Below, one piece after another: positions 41,099 through 52,423 of a DNA stretch of 64,000 nucleotides. The notes beneath the pieces are model-generated. The model made no database searches. It saw only the letters and a program-made list of their open reading frames with translations, and was not told where the DNA came from. Numbering within the stretch: the first letter of the stretch is position 1; each line of letters starts with the position of its first letter. The DNA is taken from contig CAVOTA010000002.1 of the NCBI GenBank assembly GCA_963699055.1, forward strand, positions 806,001-870,000, written 5' to 3'. Source of the DNA: Bog-756 sp963699055 (lineage in GTDB: Bacteria; Actinomycetota; Acidimicrobiia; Acidimicrobiales; RAAP-2). A program made the translations under genes and the position numbers.

Positions 41099-42430
41099 TC
41101 AGCCGGCGAACGCCCCGGTCACGAAGCGCTGGATGAGGAAGTAGCCGCACGGGAGGAACAGCACCAGCAGGATCCGCTCGAGCCACCGGTTCCTGGCCGT
41201 CCACGCCCCCAGCACCAGGAACAACGGCGCCAGCACCAGGACCTCGCGGGTGACGCCGAGCAGGAAGGTCTGGAAGGTGAAGACGCACCAGGCGAGGCCG
41301 AGGAGCACGCCGTACGACCGCCGGAGGCGCAGGTAGGCGTAGACGGCGGCGGCGGCCAGCAGGACGACGGTCACCGCGTCGAACAGCTCGGTCACGCTGG
41401 CCGTCGACGTGTCGAGGAACCGCCAGTGCACCAGGTCGGACCCGGTCCGGTAGGCCAGGGTCCAGGGCGCGCCGACGTGCCGGTGCCACTGCGCCGTCTG
41501 GGCCTGGGCGAAGGCCAGCGCGTTGCCCAGGTGGACCTGCTGGAACACCATCCAGGCCACCATGGCGACGGCGGTGGGGCCCGCCACCCACCCGAGCCGG
41601 CTCCACGGCACCGGGGCCGGGGACCGCCCCTCCTCGTCCCCGCGGCCCCGCCGGCGCGCCGACAGCACCTCGACGCAGAGGGCGACCGCCACGATCACCA
41701 GGTAGTACTTGGTGAGCGCGGCCCCGGCGGCGAAGGCACCGGCCAGCATCCACCGCTCCGTCCGGGCGCAGACGAGGGCCAGGGCCACGAAGGCGAGCGC
41801 CAGCGACTCGGGATAGGGCGCCAGCAGGAAGAAGCCGGTGGGGAAGGCCAGGAGCAGCAGGACCGACGTCCCCCCCATGTCGTCACCACCGAACGACGCG
41901 GCCAGCCGGTAGAGGGCCGCCAGTGCGACGAACAGCGCCAGTGCACTGAGCAATTCGGCGCTGGCCCACCAGCTCCACGGTGTCAACGTGTGGACGAGGC
42001 GGATGCCCCAGGGGTAGAGCGGGGCGAAGGCGATGCCGTGGGCGGCCTGACCGGGGCCGGCCACCCGTCCCGCGTAGCCGTACCGGGCGATCGACAGGTA
42101 GAAGCCGGCGTCCCAGTGGCCCCACACGTCGACGAGCAGCGACGGGCGCTCGGCCACCTCGTGGGGGAATTCGATCCCGTACTCGCTCACCAGGCCGATC
42201 CACTCGGTGATCACCCGGAGGAGGACCGTGCCCACCGCGGCCACGACCAGGGCCCGCCGGTTGTCGCGCCAGAAGGCGGCGGCGCGTTCGGACACGGGCC
42301 CCGGGTGGGCCGCCGGGCCCCGGGACGCCGGGTCCGGCGCCCCGACCGCCGAGGTCACGGGACCGGGAGGCGGAACCGGCGCCAGCGGCTGGGCGCCGGG
42401 TCCGTCGGCTCCCTCGTCGTCCAACGCCAT
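41099..42430 (-). CDS. PIG-V-like membrane mannosyltransferase
   Basis: 443 residues. After a Pro/Ala tail there are ~9-10 membrane segments. DVWGHWDAGFYLSIARYGY, then AFAPLYPWGIRLV, and FPTGFFLLAPYPESLALAFVA are the typical PIG-V/Gpi18-type motifs, a GT-C group using polyprenyl-phosphate mannose; actinobacterial relatives serve in lipoglycan or protein mannosylation. The upstream DPM1-like GT2 could supply the donor. The start is the ATG at 42430, 8 nt after a TATGGT hexamer. 246 bp separate it from the two-module transferase; that gap shows no gene. Confidence 0.75.
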   Translation of the reverse strand: MALDDEGADGPGAQPLAPVPPPGPVTSAVGAPDPASRGPAAHPGPVSERAAAFWRDNRRALVVAAVGTVLLRVITEWIGLVSEYGIEFPHEVAERPSLLVDVWGHWDAGFYLSIARYGYAGRVAGPGQAAHGIAFAPLYPWGIRLVHTLTPWSWWASAELLSALALFVALAALYRLAASFGGDDMGGTSVLLLLAFPTGFFLLAPYPESLALAFVALALVCARTERWMLAGAFAAGAALTKYYLVIVAVALCVEVLSARRRGRGDEEGRSPAPVPWSRLGWVAGPTAVAMVAWMVFQQVHLGNALAFAQAQTAQWHRHVGAPWTLAYRTGSDLVHWRFLDTSTASVTELFDAVTVVLLAAAAVYAYLRLRRSYGVLLGLAWCVFTFQTFLLGVTREVLVLAPLFLVLGAWTARNRWLERILLVLFLPCGYFLIQRFVTGAFAG

Positions 42431-42438
42431 GGTTCCGC

Positions 42439-42444
42439 ACCATA
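42439..42444 (-). promoter_or_regulatory. -10 hexamer TATGGT, leaderless
   Basis: Minus-strand TATGGT ends 8 nt before the ATG at 42430 of the PIG-V-like gene. Confidence 0.5.
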
Positions 42445-42505
42445 GTGGCGGGGCCCGCCACGGCCGCCCATCCGGGGGCCCGACCGCCGGCCCGGATCCC
42501 GCCGT

Positions 42506-43432
42506 TCAGGCCAGTTGGCTGGCGACCAGACCGTCCAGGATGTCCGCCTCGGACACCAGGCACTCGGAGAAGCCGAACCGCCGCACCACGGCATCGAGGA
42601 TCAGTGCACCGCCGACGATCACGTCCTCGCGTCCGGCGACCATGCCCGGCCGGGCCAGCCGGTCGGCGGCGGTGTCGGCGGCCAGGTGGCGGAACCACCG
42701 GTTCACGTCCGCCGCCCCCAGGACGAGGTGGTGGATCCGGTCCCGGTCGTAGACGTCGAGTCCCAGGTGCAGCGACGCGACCGTGCTGACCGTGCCGGCC
42801 AGTCCCACCAGCCGGCGGGCCTCCAGGTACTGCGGATGGGCGGCGACGGTCGCCCCGAGCTGGGCGTCCACCTCGGCGGCGGCCGCGGCGAGCTCGTCGG
42901 CCGACGGGGGGTCCCCGGCGAAGAACCGCTCCGACATCCGCACGCAGCCGAGCTGGAGCGACACGGCGACCAGATCGGGATCGTCGGGCCCGGCACCGAT
43001 GACCAGCTCGGTGGACCCACCGCCGATGTCGAGCACCAGGAAGGGTCCCTCGGCGGGGTCCAGGTCGGCCACGGCGCCGGCCAGGGACAGCCGCCCCTCG
43101 TCGACGCCCGTGAGCAGTTCGGGGACCAGCCCGGTGGCCTCGCCCGCCGCCTGCAGGAACTCGCCCCCGTTGGCCGCGTCCCGGGCCGCCGACGTGGCCA
43201 CCAGGCGGCCCCGGCCCACGTCGAGGTCGTCCATGACCCCCCGGTACTCGGTGAGGACGTCGAGACTGCGCCCGACGGCGTCGTCGGACAGCCGTCCGGT
43301 GGCGTCCACCCCCTGCCCGAGGCGGGTGATGCGCATGAGCCGTTCGAGCGGACGGCCGGCGGCGTCGGCCACCAGGAGCCGGGTCGAGTTCGTCCCGCAG
43401 TCGATGGCGGCGATGGCGGCTCCGGTCTCCAT
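42506..43432 (-). CDS. ppx: Exopolyphosphatase / pppGpp phosphohydrolase (Ppx/GppA family)
   Basis: 308 residues, the short actinobacterial form. Actin-like fold motifs: AAIDCGTNSTRLLVAD (phosphate 1), FLVLDIGGGSTELVIG (phosphate 2) and RRLVGLAGTVSTVASL (adenosine-like motif). Removes terminal phosphate from polyphosphate or pppGpp. The ATG at 43432 follows GGTAGCAAGGT. It is the last gene of the eno-ftsB-DUF501-ppx run, as in M. tuberculosis Rv1023-Rv1026. Confidence 0.88.
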   Translation of the reverse strand: METGAAIAAIDCGTNSTRLLVADAAGRPLERLMRITRLGQGVDATGRLSDDAVGRSLDVLTEYRGVMDDLDVGRGRLVATSAARDAANGGEFLQAAGEATGLVPELLTGVDEGRLSLAGAVADLDPAEGPFLVLDIGGGSTELVIGAGPDDPDLVAVSLQLGCVRMSERFFAGDPPSADELAAAAAEVDAQLGATVAAHPQYLEARRLVGLAGTVSTVASLHLGLDVYDRDRIHHLVLGAADVNRWFRHLAADTAADRLARPGMVAGREDVIVGGALILDAVVRRFGFSECLVSEADILDGLVASQLA

Positions 43433-43503
43433 GACGACCTTGCTACCACGGGCGCCGCGCCACCCGGGCACCCCGGTCCCCGCGGTGGGGACGGGGTGCG
43501 ACG

Positions 43504-43977
43504 TCACGACGGGTGGAGGCCGATCCGGCGGGCCGTCCACTCCCCCACCGGGTCGTCGCCCCCGGTCAACCACCAGGCCAGGTGGGCGTGGAGGCACTTG
43601 ACGCCCGCGCGGGTCCCACCCACCCCACCCGAGGGGCGGGGCCCGACGTGGTCGGGACCGATCAGGGTGTCCCGCTCGGCGGCGTAGGCGGCGTGGGCCG
43701 CGGCGATCCGGTCGGCCGGCACCGCCGCCTCGGCGTCGCGGACCCCACCGGTGGACTCGAGACGGCTGACCGCCTCGCGCAGGTACGGGTCGCACAACCA
43801 GTAGCGGGTCGGCATCGGGGTGCCGTCGTCCAGGAACGGGGCGTTGGCGATGACGGCCGGCCGGCCGTCGGCGTCGCGGACGACCACCTCGAAGGCGCCC
43901 GCCGGCCGGCGCCCGAGGAGCTCGGCCACCACGACCCGGTCGTCCGGAGTCGCACCGCCGACCCCGGCGGGGCTCAC
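43504..43977 (-). CDS. DUF501 protein (Rv1025-like)
   Basis: 157 residues. FEVVVRDADGRPAVIANAPF and PTRYWLCDPYLREAVSRLES, then VGGTRAGVKCLHAHLAWWL, are the family hallmarks; CLHAH and the Cys in WLCD may bind metal. Function unknown. Its GTG overlaps the ftsB stop by GTGA, so it is translationally coupled. Always found near ftsB/eno/ppx in actinobacteria. Confidence 0.85.
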   Translation of the reverse strand: MSPAGVGGATPDDRVVVAELLGRRPAGAFEVVVRDADGRPAVIANAPFLDDGTPMPTRYWLCDPYLREAVSRLESTGGVRDAEAAVPADRIAAAHAAYAAERDTLIGPDHVGPRPSGGVGGTRAGVKCLHAHLAWWLTGGDDPVGEWTARRIGLHPS

Positions 43978-44690
43978 TTCCAGAATTCGAGCGTGGACGT
44001 GACCCGGCTCCAGAACCCGGCCGGGTGGTGCGCGGTCGCCGGCGCCGCGGCGGTGCCCGACGTCGTCCCGGTCGATGCCACGGACGTCTGGGGCAGACCC
44101 GGGTCGGGCGACATGTTCGGCGCGTCGGCCGGCGACACGAGGGGCTGGTCCGCCGGGTCACCCGTGGTGGGTGCGCCGGCCGTGGTCGTGGCCGTCCCGG
44201 CCGGGGGCAGGATCACGAAGAGCGACCGCCCGGGCTCCACCAGCTGGTAGTTCTGCTGGGCCAGGCGCTTGACCTCGGCGTTGGAGTCGAGCTGCTGCTG
44301 CTGCTCGGCCAGCAGCGCGTTCTGGTGGGTGAGCTGCGACAGCTGCGCCGCGGCGGCCGACAGCTGGCGGTGCTGCCCGTACAGGACGGTCAGCGGGAAG
44401 CTGGTCACCAGGATGGCCAGCGCCACCACGGCGGCCACGCCGAGCCGGACCCGGTTCCGTCGGGTGGCGATGGCGGCCCGCTCCGACGGCGTGCGGACGG
44501 CGGACGGCCGGTTCGGCGACGTCGTGGCCGGTGCTGCCGACCGGGCCGACGCGGACTCTCCACGACGGCGACCCGCCGTCGTGGACGCCGGGCGGCGTGC
44601 GGTCGACGTGCGCGACGGCGTCGCCGGGGACGGGCGACGTCTGCGGCTGGGTGCCGTGACGCGACCCTTCGGCCGCGACGCCGTGCGCAC
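43974..44690 (-). CDS. ftsB: FtsB/DivIC-like septum formation initiator
   Basis: 238 residues. A long basic N-tail (SRRRRPSPATPSR, TAGRRR) is followed by a single transmembrane helix (~82-104, LGVAAVVALAILVTSFPLTVLYG), a coiled coil (SQLTHQNALLAEQQQQLDSN) and EVKRLAQQNYQLVEPGRSLFVI, the FtsB signature. A ~70-residue Pro/Thr tail follows. It links FtsL and FtsQ at the septum. Start is the first in-frame start codon (GTG 44690); the frame is open upstream to the enolase stop and encodes a KAKAKAK run. Confidence 0.8.
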   Translation of the reverse strand: MRTASRPKGRVTAPSRRRRPSPATPSRTSTARRPASTTAGRRRGESASARSAAPATTSPNRPSAVRTPSERAAIATRRNRVRLGVAAVVALAILVTSFPLTVLYGQHRQLSAAAAQLSQLTHQNALLAEQQQQLDSNAEVKRLAQQNYQLVEPGRSLFVILPPAGTATTTAGAPTTGDPADQPLVSPADAPNMSPDPGLPQTSVASTGTTSGTAAAPATAHHPAGFWSRVTSTLEFWK

Positions 44691-44786
44691 GGCGGTGGCC
44701 GTGGACCCGGAGCCGGCCTTGGCCTTGGCCTTGGCCTTGCGACCGGTCCTTGGCCGTGGGCCCCGACCTGGCGTGGAGCCGACCGC

Positions 44787-46076
<1,290 letters not shown>

Positions 46077-46109
46077 TGTCGGGGGTCACTCCTGCTCGCG
46101 GTGTGGGAA

Positions 46110-46115
46110 ACGCTA
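46110..46115 (-). promoter_or_regulatory. -10 hexamer TAGCGT for eno
   Basis: Minus-strand TAGCGT, ~33 nt before the enolase GTG, with GCAGGAG between them. A leadered promoter, in contrast to the many leaderless ones. Confidence 0.45.
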
Positions 46116-46196
46116 CCATCCGCACCCCGGCCCACCAGGGCATTCCGCCCTCGCCACCGACCCGATCGACGGGCCGGCACCGGACCGCCCGCGGCG

Positions 46197-47636
46197 TCAG
46201 CCCCGGGTCTCCACCTCGGACCGGAACGCCGTCGACCGCGACAGCAGCGCCGTCTCGGGGTCGACCCCCAGCGCCCGGGCCACCCCCACCGCCGCGAACA
46301 GCAGCTCGCCGACGGCCTCGGCCCGGCCCCGCGCCCCGCCCTCGCCGTCGGCGACGTCGTCGGCGGGCCCGGCGTCGGCGGCCAGGGCACCGGCGGCGTC
46401 CGCCACCCGGGCGGCCTCGTCGGCCAGTCCGGGCAGCACCATGCCGATGGCCGCCGCCTTGCGCTGGAGCTTGGCGGCCAGGGCCAGTGACGGCAGGGCG
46501 GCGGGGATCCCCTCGGTGACGCTGGCCCGGCCCTTCTCCACCTTCTTCTGCGCCTCCCAGTTGGCGGCGACGTCGTCGGCCGTCTCGGCGGTGACGTCGC
46601 CGAACACGTGCGGGTGGCGCGCCACGAGCTTGTCGTGGACGCCGCGGGCCACGTCCGCCAGGGTGAACCGACCCGCCTCGGTGGCCAGGGTGGCGTGGAA
46701 GTACACCTGGAACAGGAGGTCACCGAGCTCCTCCTCGAGGTCGGCGACCGCCGACATCTCGCGCCCGTCCACCTCGGGCCCGGTGGCGCCGTCGTCGAGC
46801 TCGGCGTCGACGGCGGCCAGCGCGTCGATCGACTCGAGCACCTCGTAGGACTCCTCGAGCAGGTGGCGTCCGAGTGAGGCGTGGGTCTGGCGCCGGTCCC
46901 AGGGGCACCGCGCCCGCAGGGTGCGGACCAGCTCGTCGAGGGAGACCAGCTCGGCCGCCACCGGAGCCGCCAGCCGGGGCACCCACAGCGAGGTGAGGTG
47001 GTCGGGGTCGAGCGAACGGTCGAGCTCCTCCCACGGGACCTCGACGACGCGCTCGTCGGGCAGTCCGAGGTGGTGGAGCAGCACCACGGGCGCGCCGGGT
47101 CCGGACTCGACCGACAGCTTGACGTCGGAGAGCACCTGCCGGCTCCAGCACTGGGCCACCAGCAGCGGGCCGCGCTCGCCGGCCGCGTCCACGGCGAAGC
47201 GCTCGGCGTCCACCAGGCGGACACCGGCGGCCACCGGGTCGACGCCCAGTCGGGCGAACGCCAGGTCCACGAAGGAGACCGACGGGTGCACCGACACGGC
47301 CACCTCACCGGAGACGACCCGGGGGTGCCCGGCCAGCAGCACCACCGTACGCTCGGCCACGCTGGGGGACCCCGGCACGGCGTAGACGACCGGACCGTCG
47401 GCGGCGGCCGCGACGAGATCGTCCACGATGGCCGCGTAGACGTCCCCGAACGTGGCGGCCGCCTCGTAGTGGTGGTCGAAGGACGCCGCACCGGCCACGG
47501 CGGACGCGGCAGGGTGGCGGGTCGTGCGCAGGAAGACCCGGGCACCTCCGTGCAGCAGGTCGAGGGTGCCTGCGGTCAGCAGCTCCGGACCGGCCGGCCC
47601 GAGGCCGACCACGTCGATGCGGGGACCGTCGGACAC
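46197..47636 (-). CDS. mazG: Tetrapyrrole-methylase / MazG fusion NTP pyrophosphohydrolase
   Basis: 479 residues. The N-terminal ~220 residues are a SAM-dependent tetrapyrrole methylase-like domain (IDVVGLGPAGPELLT, VVYAVPGSPSVAERT). The C-terminal part is MazG: CPWDRRQTHASLGRHLLEESYE (metal-binding Glu pair), EELGDLLFQVYFHA, HPHVFGD and NWEAQKKVEKG. The two-domain form is known from Bacillus YabN. It removes non-canonical NTPs. The GTG start is 7 nt after the SurA-like stop. Confidence 0.87.
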   Translation of the reverse strand: MSDGPRIDVVGLGPAGPELLTAGTLDLLHGGARVFLRTTRHPAASAVAGAASFDHHYEAAATFGDVYAAIVDDLVAAAADGPVVYAVPGSPSVAERTVVLLAGHPRVVSGEVAVSVHPSVSFVDLAFARLGVDPVAAGVRLVDAERFAVDAAGERGPLLVAQCWSRQVLSDVKLSVESGPGAPVVLLHHLGLPDERVVEVPWEELDRSLDPDHLTSLWVPRLAAPVAAELVSLDELVRTLRARCPWDRRQTHASLGRHLLEESYEVLESIDALAAVDAELDDGATGPEVDGREMSAVADLEEELGDLLFQVYFHATLATEAGRFTLADVARGVHDKLVARHPHVFGDVTAETADDVAANWEAQKKVEKGRASVTEGIPAALPSLALAAKLQRKAAAIGMVLPGLADEAARVADAAGALAADAGPADDVADGEGGARGRAEAVGELLFAAVGVARALGVDPETALLSRSTAFRSEVETRG

Positions 47637-47643
47637 GGCCGGC

Positions 47644-48774
47644 TCAGCCGCCGGCGGCAGCGGTGGACGAGCCGGTGGATGCCGCCGACGACACGATGTA
47701 GGACGGCTGGAGGTAGCGGGTCGGCGGGGTCGGCGGCGGGGTCAGCCTGATCCCGGTCCACGATCCGTACTGCGGGTTGACCGTGATGTCGGAGCGGTGG
47801 GCGTAGGCGAGCAGCTCGGCCGTGACCCGATCGGTGTTGGTCGACGTGTGCAGCAGGTCGGACCGGACGACCGACGCCGCCTGCGCCACCGGCACCTGGG
47901 TCTGGCTGGTGACCTCGTAGATCACCCAGGTCCCACCCGACGACTGGATGGGCGTCACCGGCTGACCGACGGTCACCGAGGTCAGGCTCAGGGCCGACAG
48001 GACACGCGACTCGGTGAAGTCGCAGCCGAGCTGCCCGCCGTTCGAGGACGTCTGGGCGTCGACCGACGACGACTGGGCCAGGGCGGCGAAGGACTGGCCG
48101 TCGTCGAGCTTGGTCACGATGGCGTTGGCGGCGGCCTCGCTGTCGGTGGCGATGTCGCTGACGCAGTCGATGGCGAACAGCGGCTGGTTGGCGGCGTAGA
48201 AGTTGAGCACGGCCGCGTTCGAGAGGTCCTCCCCGTGGGCGAGGAGCAGGTTGTCGACGGCCTGGTTGGCCACCTCGGCGTTGCGGACCGAGGCGGGCAG
48301 CGCAGCCAGCAGCTCGGCGCCGGTGTAGCTCGAACCGTCGGCGCGCTGGCACGCCGACACGCCACCGGTGGCGGTGGTCTGCTGGACCAGCGACGTGATC
48401 TCACCGGTGAGGGCGGAGGTGTAGTCGTTCCGGGCCGAGGCGACCTCGGAGGGGGTGAGGTGGAGGCCTTCGGCCGCGGCGAACTGGGCCGCCACCAGAT
48501 TGCCGACCTCGCTGCTGACGACGGCCCCGGCGAACGCCGTCGGGTAGGAGCTGGTCCCCGCCGGCACCGAGGTGGCCTGGCCGTTGCGCACGGTGAGCAG
48601 GCACTCGCCGGCGGCCGACCCCGCCAGCGAATCCATCTCGGCATTGACGGTGGCCACCGAGATGGTGTCCCCGTTGACCGAGGCGGCGGTCGGGGTCACG
48701 TCGCAGGCGGACGCCAGGGCACCCATGGCGACGACGGAGACGGCGGCGATCAGGCCAGCGGGAATGCGTTTCAC
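47644..48774 (-). CDS. SurA-like peptidyl-prolyl isomerase lipoprotein
   Basis: 376 residues. Lipoprotein signal (AGLIAAVSVVAMGALASACD, lipobox Cys ~21), a SurA-N-like helical region with INGDTIS-type opening (ASVNGDTISVATVN), and a parvulin-type segment (IVTKLDDGQSFAALAQSSSVD, GGQLGCDF, VTPIQSSGGTWVIYEVTSQ). Conserved His of active parvulins are not evident, so it may be a chaperone. It takes the place held by lpqU in M. tuberculosis. GTG start 7 nt after TAGCAT. Confidence 0.75.
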   Translation of the reverse strand: MKRIPAGLIAAVSVVAMGALASACDVTPTAASVNGDTISVATVNAEMDSLAGSAAGECLLTVRNGQATSVPAGTSSYPTAFAGAVVSSEVGNLVAAQFAAAEGLHLTPSEVASARNDYTSALTGEITSLVQQTTATGGVSACQRADGSSYTGAELLAALPASVRNAEVANQAVDNLLLAHGEDLSNAAVLNFYAANQPLFAIDCVSDIATDSEAAANAIVTKLDDGQSFAALAQSSSVDAQTSSNGGQLGCDFTESRVLSALSLTSVTVGQPVTPIQSSGGTWVIYEVTSQTQVPVAQAASVVRSDLLHTSTNTDRVTAELLAYAHRSDITVNPQYGSWTGIRLTPPPTPPTRYLQPSYIVSSAASTGSSTAAAGG

Positions 48775-48781
48775 GGCGGCG

Positions 48782-48787
48782 ATGCTA
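48782..48787 (-). promoter_or_regulatory. -10 hexamer TAGCAT, leaderless
   Basis: Minus-strand TAGCAT ends 7 nt before the GTG at 48774 of the SurA-like gene. Confidence 0.5.
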
Positions 48788-48866
48788 CCGGGCCGTGCAC
48801 GGGGGTCCCGAGCGGGCGGCCCCGGAGCCCCGGGCAGGGCCCGCCCAGGGGTGCCGACCGGATCGG

Positions 48867-51800
48867 TCAGTCGACGGGCACCAGCTCGCGCAGCAGGGCG
48901 ACGAGGGCGGCGGCATAGCCTCCGGTGGACGGGTCGGGGGCGATCGGGACCGACAGGCGCTGCGCCTCGGGCTGGTAGGTGCCGCCCGGCGCCAGCCGAC
49001 GCAGGCGGACCTCGGCGGACGCCGGCAGCACCACCGGGGTGAGCTTGGCCACCGCCCGCCCGCCGGGCCCGCCGCGCGGACCGGCACCCTCGCCGGTGAA
49101 CCGGGGCACCGACACGGCCAGGTCGTCCGCCCCGAGGCGCAGGCACTCGACCCGCAGCAGGGCGACGTCGAGGAGCGCGGCGGCCGGTCGTGGCAGCGGG
49201 CCGAACCGGTCCTCCCACTCGGCGCGCACGTCGTCCACCTCGGCCACCGTGCGCACCGCCGACAGGCGCCGGTAGGCCTCGAGACGTACGTCCTCCGCCT
49301 CGACGTACTCCGGTGGCAGGTGGGCGGCGTCGGGCAGGTCGACCGACAGCTCGACGGGCTGCGGCCGGGGTTCGCCCTTCAGCTCCGACACCGCCTCGGA
49401 CACCATCTGCACGTACAGGTCGTAGCCGATGGCGGCGATGTGGCCCGACTGGTCGCGCCCCAACAGGTTGCCCGCCCCCCGGATCTGGAGGTCGCGCAGT
49501 GCGATCTTGAACCCCGACCCCAGCTCGGTGTGGTCCCCGATCGTCCGCAGCCGCTCGTAGGCCGTCTCCGACAGGACCCGGTCGGCCGGGTGGAACAGGT
49601 AGGCGTAGGCGCGCATCCCGGCCCGGCCCACCCGCCCCCTCAGCTGGTGGAGCTGACCCAGACCCAGCAGGTCGGCGCGGTCCACCACCAACGTGTTGAC
49701 CGTGGGCATGTCGATGCCCGACTCGACGATGGTCGTGCACACGAGCACGTCGTAGGCCCCCTGCCAGAAGTCCAGCACCACCTGCTCGAGCGATCCCTCG
49801 TCCATCTGGCCGTGGGCCACCGCCACCCGGGCCTCGGGGGCCATCGACCGCACCCGCTGGGCGGTGGCCTCGATGTCCTGGACCCGGTTGTGGACGTAGA
49901 ACACCTGCCCCTCACGCAGCAGCTCGCGGCGGATCGCCTCGGAGGCGGCTGCCTCCTCGAACTCCCCCACGTGGGTCAGGATCGGACGGCGGGCGGCGGG
50001 CGGCGTGTTGACCATCGACAGGTCGCGGATGCCGGTCAGCGCCATCTCGAGGGTGCGCGGGATCGGGCTGGCCGTCAGGGTCAGCACGTCGACCCCCTCG
50101 GCCATGGCCTTGATCGCCTCCTTGTGGGAGACACCGAACCGCTGCTCCTCGTCGACCACCAGCAGCCCGAGCTTGCGGAAGGTGACGTCGGGACCCAGCA
50201 GGCGGTGGGTCCCGACGACCACGTCGACCGAACCGTCGGCCAGGCCGGCGAGCACCTCGGACGCCTGGGTGTTGGTGAGGAACCGGCTGAGGAGGGCGAC
50301 CTTCACCGGGAACGGTGCGAACCGGTCGGTGAAGGTCTGCGCGTGCTGGCTGGCCAGCAGCGTGGTCGGCACCAGCACGGCGGCCTGACAGCCGTCCTGG
50401 ACGGCCTTGAAGACGGCCCGCAGGGCGACCTCCGTCTTGCCGAAACCGACGTCGCCGCAGACCAGACGGTCCATGGGCTGGGGCCGCTCCATGTCGGCCT
50501 TGACCTCCTCGATGGCCCGCAGCTGGTCGGACGTCTCGACGAAGGGGAAGGACGACTCGAGCTCGCCCTGCCACGGCGTGTCCGGACCGAAGGCGTGGCC
50601 CGGGACCTCGAGGCGCCGCCGGTACAGGGCCACGAGCTCCTCGGCGATCTCGTGCACGGCGGCGCGGGCCTTGGACCGCGCCTTGTTCCACTCGGAGCCG
50701 CCGAGCCGGTTCACCGACGGCGAGTCGCCTCCGGCGTAGGGGGTGAGCAGCTCGATCTGGTCGGTCGGGAGGTAGAGCCGGTCGCCGCCCCGGTACTCGA
50801 GGAGCAGGTAGTCGCGCGTGGCGCCACCCATGGTCCGGGTGACCATGCCGCCGTACTTCGCCACGCCGTGCTGCCGGTGGACGACGTAGCTCCCGGCGGC
50901 GAGGTCGTCGAAGAACCCGTCGACCGGTCGGGCCCGCGTGCGCGCCTGGCGGTGGGGCCGGATGCGCCCGGTGACGTCGGACTCGCACAGCACCGCCACC
51001 CGGCACCCGGGCAGCACGAACCCGCGGTCCACGGTGGCGACCACGATCCGGGCCCCGGGGACACCGAGGTCGTCGTCCGGTCCGGCCACCGGCACCAGCA
51101 GGCCCTCCTCGGCCAGCAGGCCGGAGAGCCGGTCGGCGCCACCGGCCGTCGAGGAGCACAGCACCACCGCGTACCCCGACTCGGCCAGGGAGCGGACCTG
51201 ACCGGCCAGCCGGGCCCCGTCGCCCAGGATCGGCTCCCAGCCGCGGCTCTCGACATGGGGCACGTCGGGTCCCTCGGCCGTGGGGACGAGGGACACCACG
51301 GCGGCATCCGTCCCGGTCAGCAGCCGTTCGAACGGCGCATGCAGACGCGGTGCGTCGACACCGTCCTCCAGTCCCCACGTGTCCGCCAGCGCGTCGGCCA
51401 GCGCCGCCTCCTCGTCGAGCAGCTCGGACGCCCGGTCGCGTACCCGGCGGGGCTCCACCAGCACCACCTGGGCGTCGTCACCGAGCACGTCGGGGAGGAG
51501 CTCCACGTCGTCCACCAGCCACGGCAGCCACGACTCCATCCCGTCGAACTGCTCGTCGTGGGCGATGCGGTCCCACTGGTGCCGGCCCCACGGGGCCGAG
51601 GCCACCAGTCCGGCGGCCCGTTCGCGCATGGCGGCGTCCGACACCAGCTCACGGCAGCCGAACAGCTCCACCGCCTCCAGCGCCTCGGTGGCGCGCTGGT
51701 CGGCCACGTCGAATCGGGTGAGCCGGTCGACCTCGTCCCCCCACAGGTCGATGCGCACCGGCTCGTCGGCCGTCGACGGGAACACGTCGACGATGCCTCC

Positions 51801-52363
51801 CCGGACGGCCAGCTCGCCGCGGTGCTCGACCAGCGACTCGCGCCGGTAGCCCATGGACACCAGCTGGGCCACCAGGTCGTCCACCACCACCCGGTCGCCC
51901 CGCGCCACCACGACCGGGCGCGCCGCGGTGCGCCACGGCCCGAGTCGCTGGAGCACCGCCTTGACCGGGGCCACCACGATGTCGGGAACCGGTGCGCCGC
52001 TGCCGCCGCCCAGGTCCCACAGCAGCCGGAGCCGTCGGCCCATGGTGTGGACCTCGGGACTGACCCGTTCGAACGGCAGGGTCTCCCACGCCGGGAAGAG
52101 CTCGACCACGGGCGTCCGGACGGGACCGCCGTCGTCGTCCACCGTCCCGGCGACGAAGGCGCCGAGGTCGTGGGCGAGCTGGGCCGCGGCGGCACCGGTG
52201 GGCGTGACCACCAGCACCGGTCGGCGGGAGCCGAGCCGGACCAGCCCGGCCAGCACGAATGCCTGGGCCGGCGTGGACACGGCCAGGGTGGCGCCGCGCG
52301 CTCCACGACCTGGGTCATGGCGGCCTCGTTGCGGAGCAGTGCGGGGAGCGAGCGGAGACTCAC
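48867..52363 (-). CDS. mfd: Transcription-repair coupling factor Mfd, apparent N-terminal frameshift
   Basis: The main frame (stop 48867, open to the GTG at 52280) gives 1137 residues: UvrB-like N-domain, RNA-polymerase-interaction domain (SYVVHRQHGVAKYGGM), helicase motifs (LVCGDVGFGKTEVALRA; VVDEEQRFG; GRVGRAGMRAYAYLF) and TRCF C-domain. The true beginning seems to be the GTG at 52363, 6 nt after TACCCT, encoding VSLRSLPALLRNEAAMTQVVER. That frame must lose 2 nt in a CGCGCGC run (52295-52301) to enter the main frame as GATLAVSTPAQAF. It displaces stalled RNA polymerase and recruits UvrA. Corrected length ~1164. Confidence 0.85.
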
Positions 52364-52369
52364 CCGGTC

Positions 52370-52375
52370 AGGGTA
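52370..52375 (-). promoter_or_regulatory. -10 hexamer TACCCT, leaderless mfd
   Basis: Minus-strand TACCCT ends 6 nt before the GTG at 52363, supporting that GTG as the real mfd start. Confidence 0.5.
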
Positions 52376-52423
52376 CCGGCGCCCGACCACGGGGTCGGAC
52401 GGGCGTCCCGCCGGCGTCGCCGC

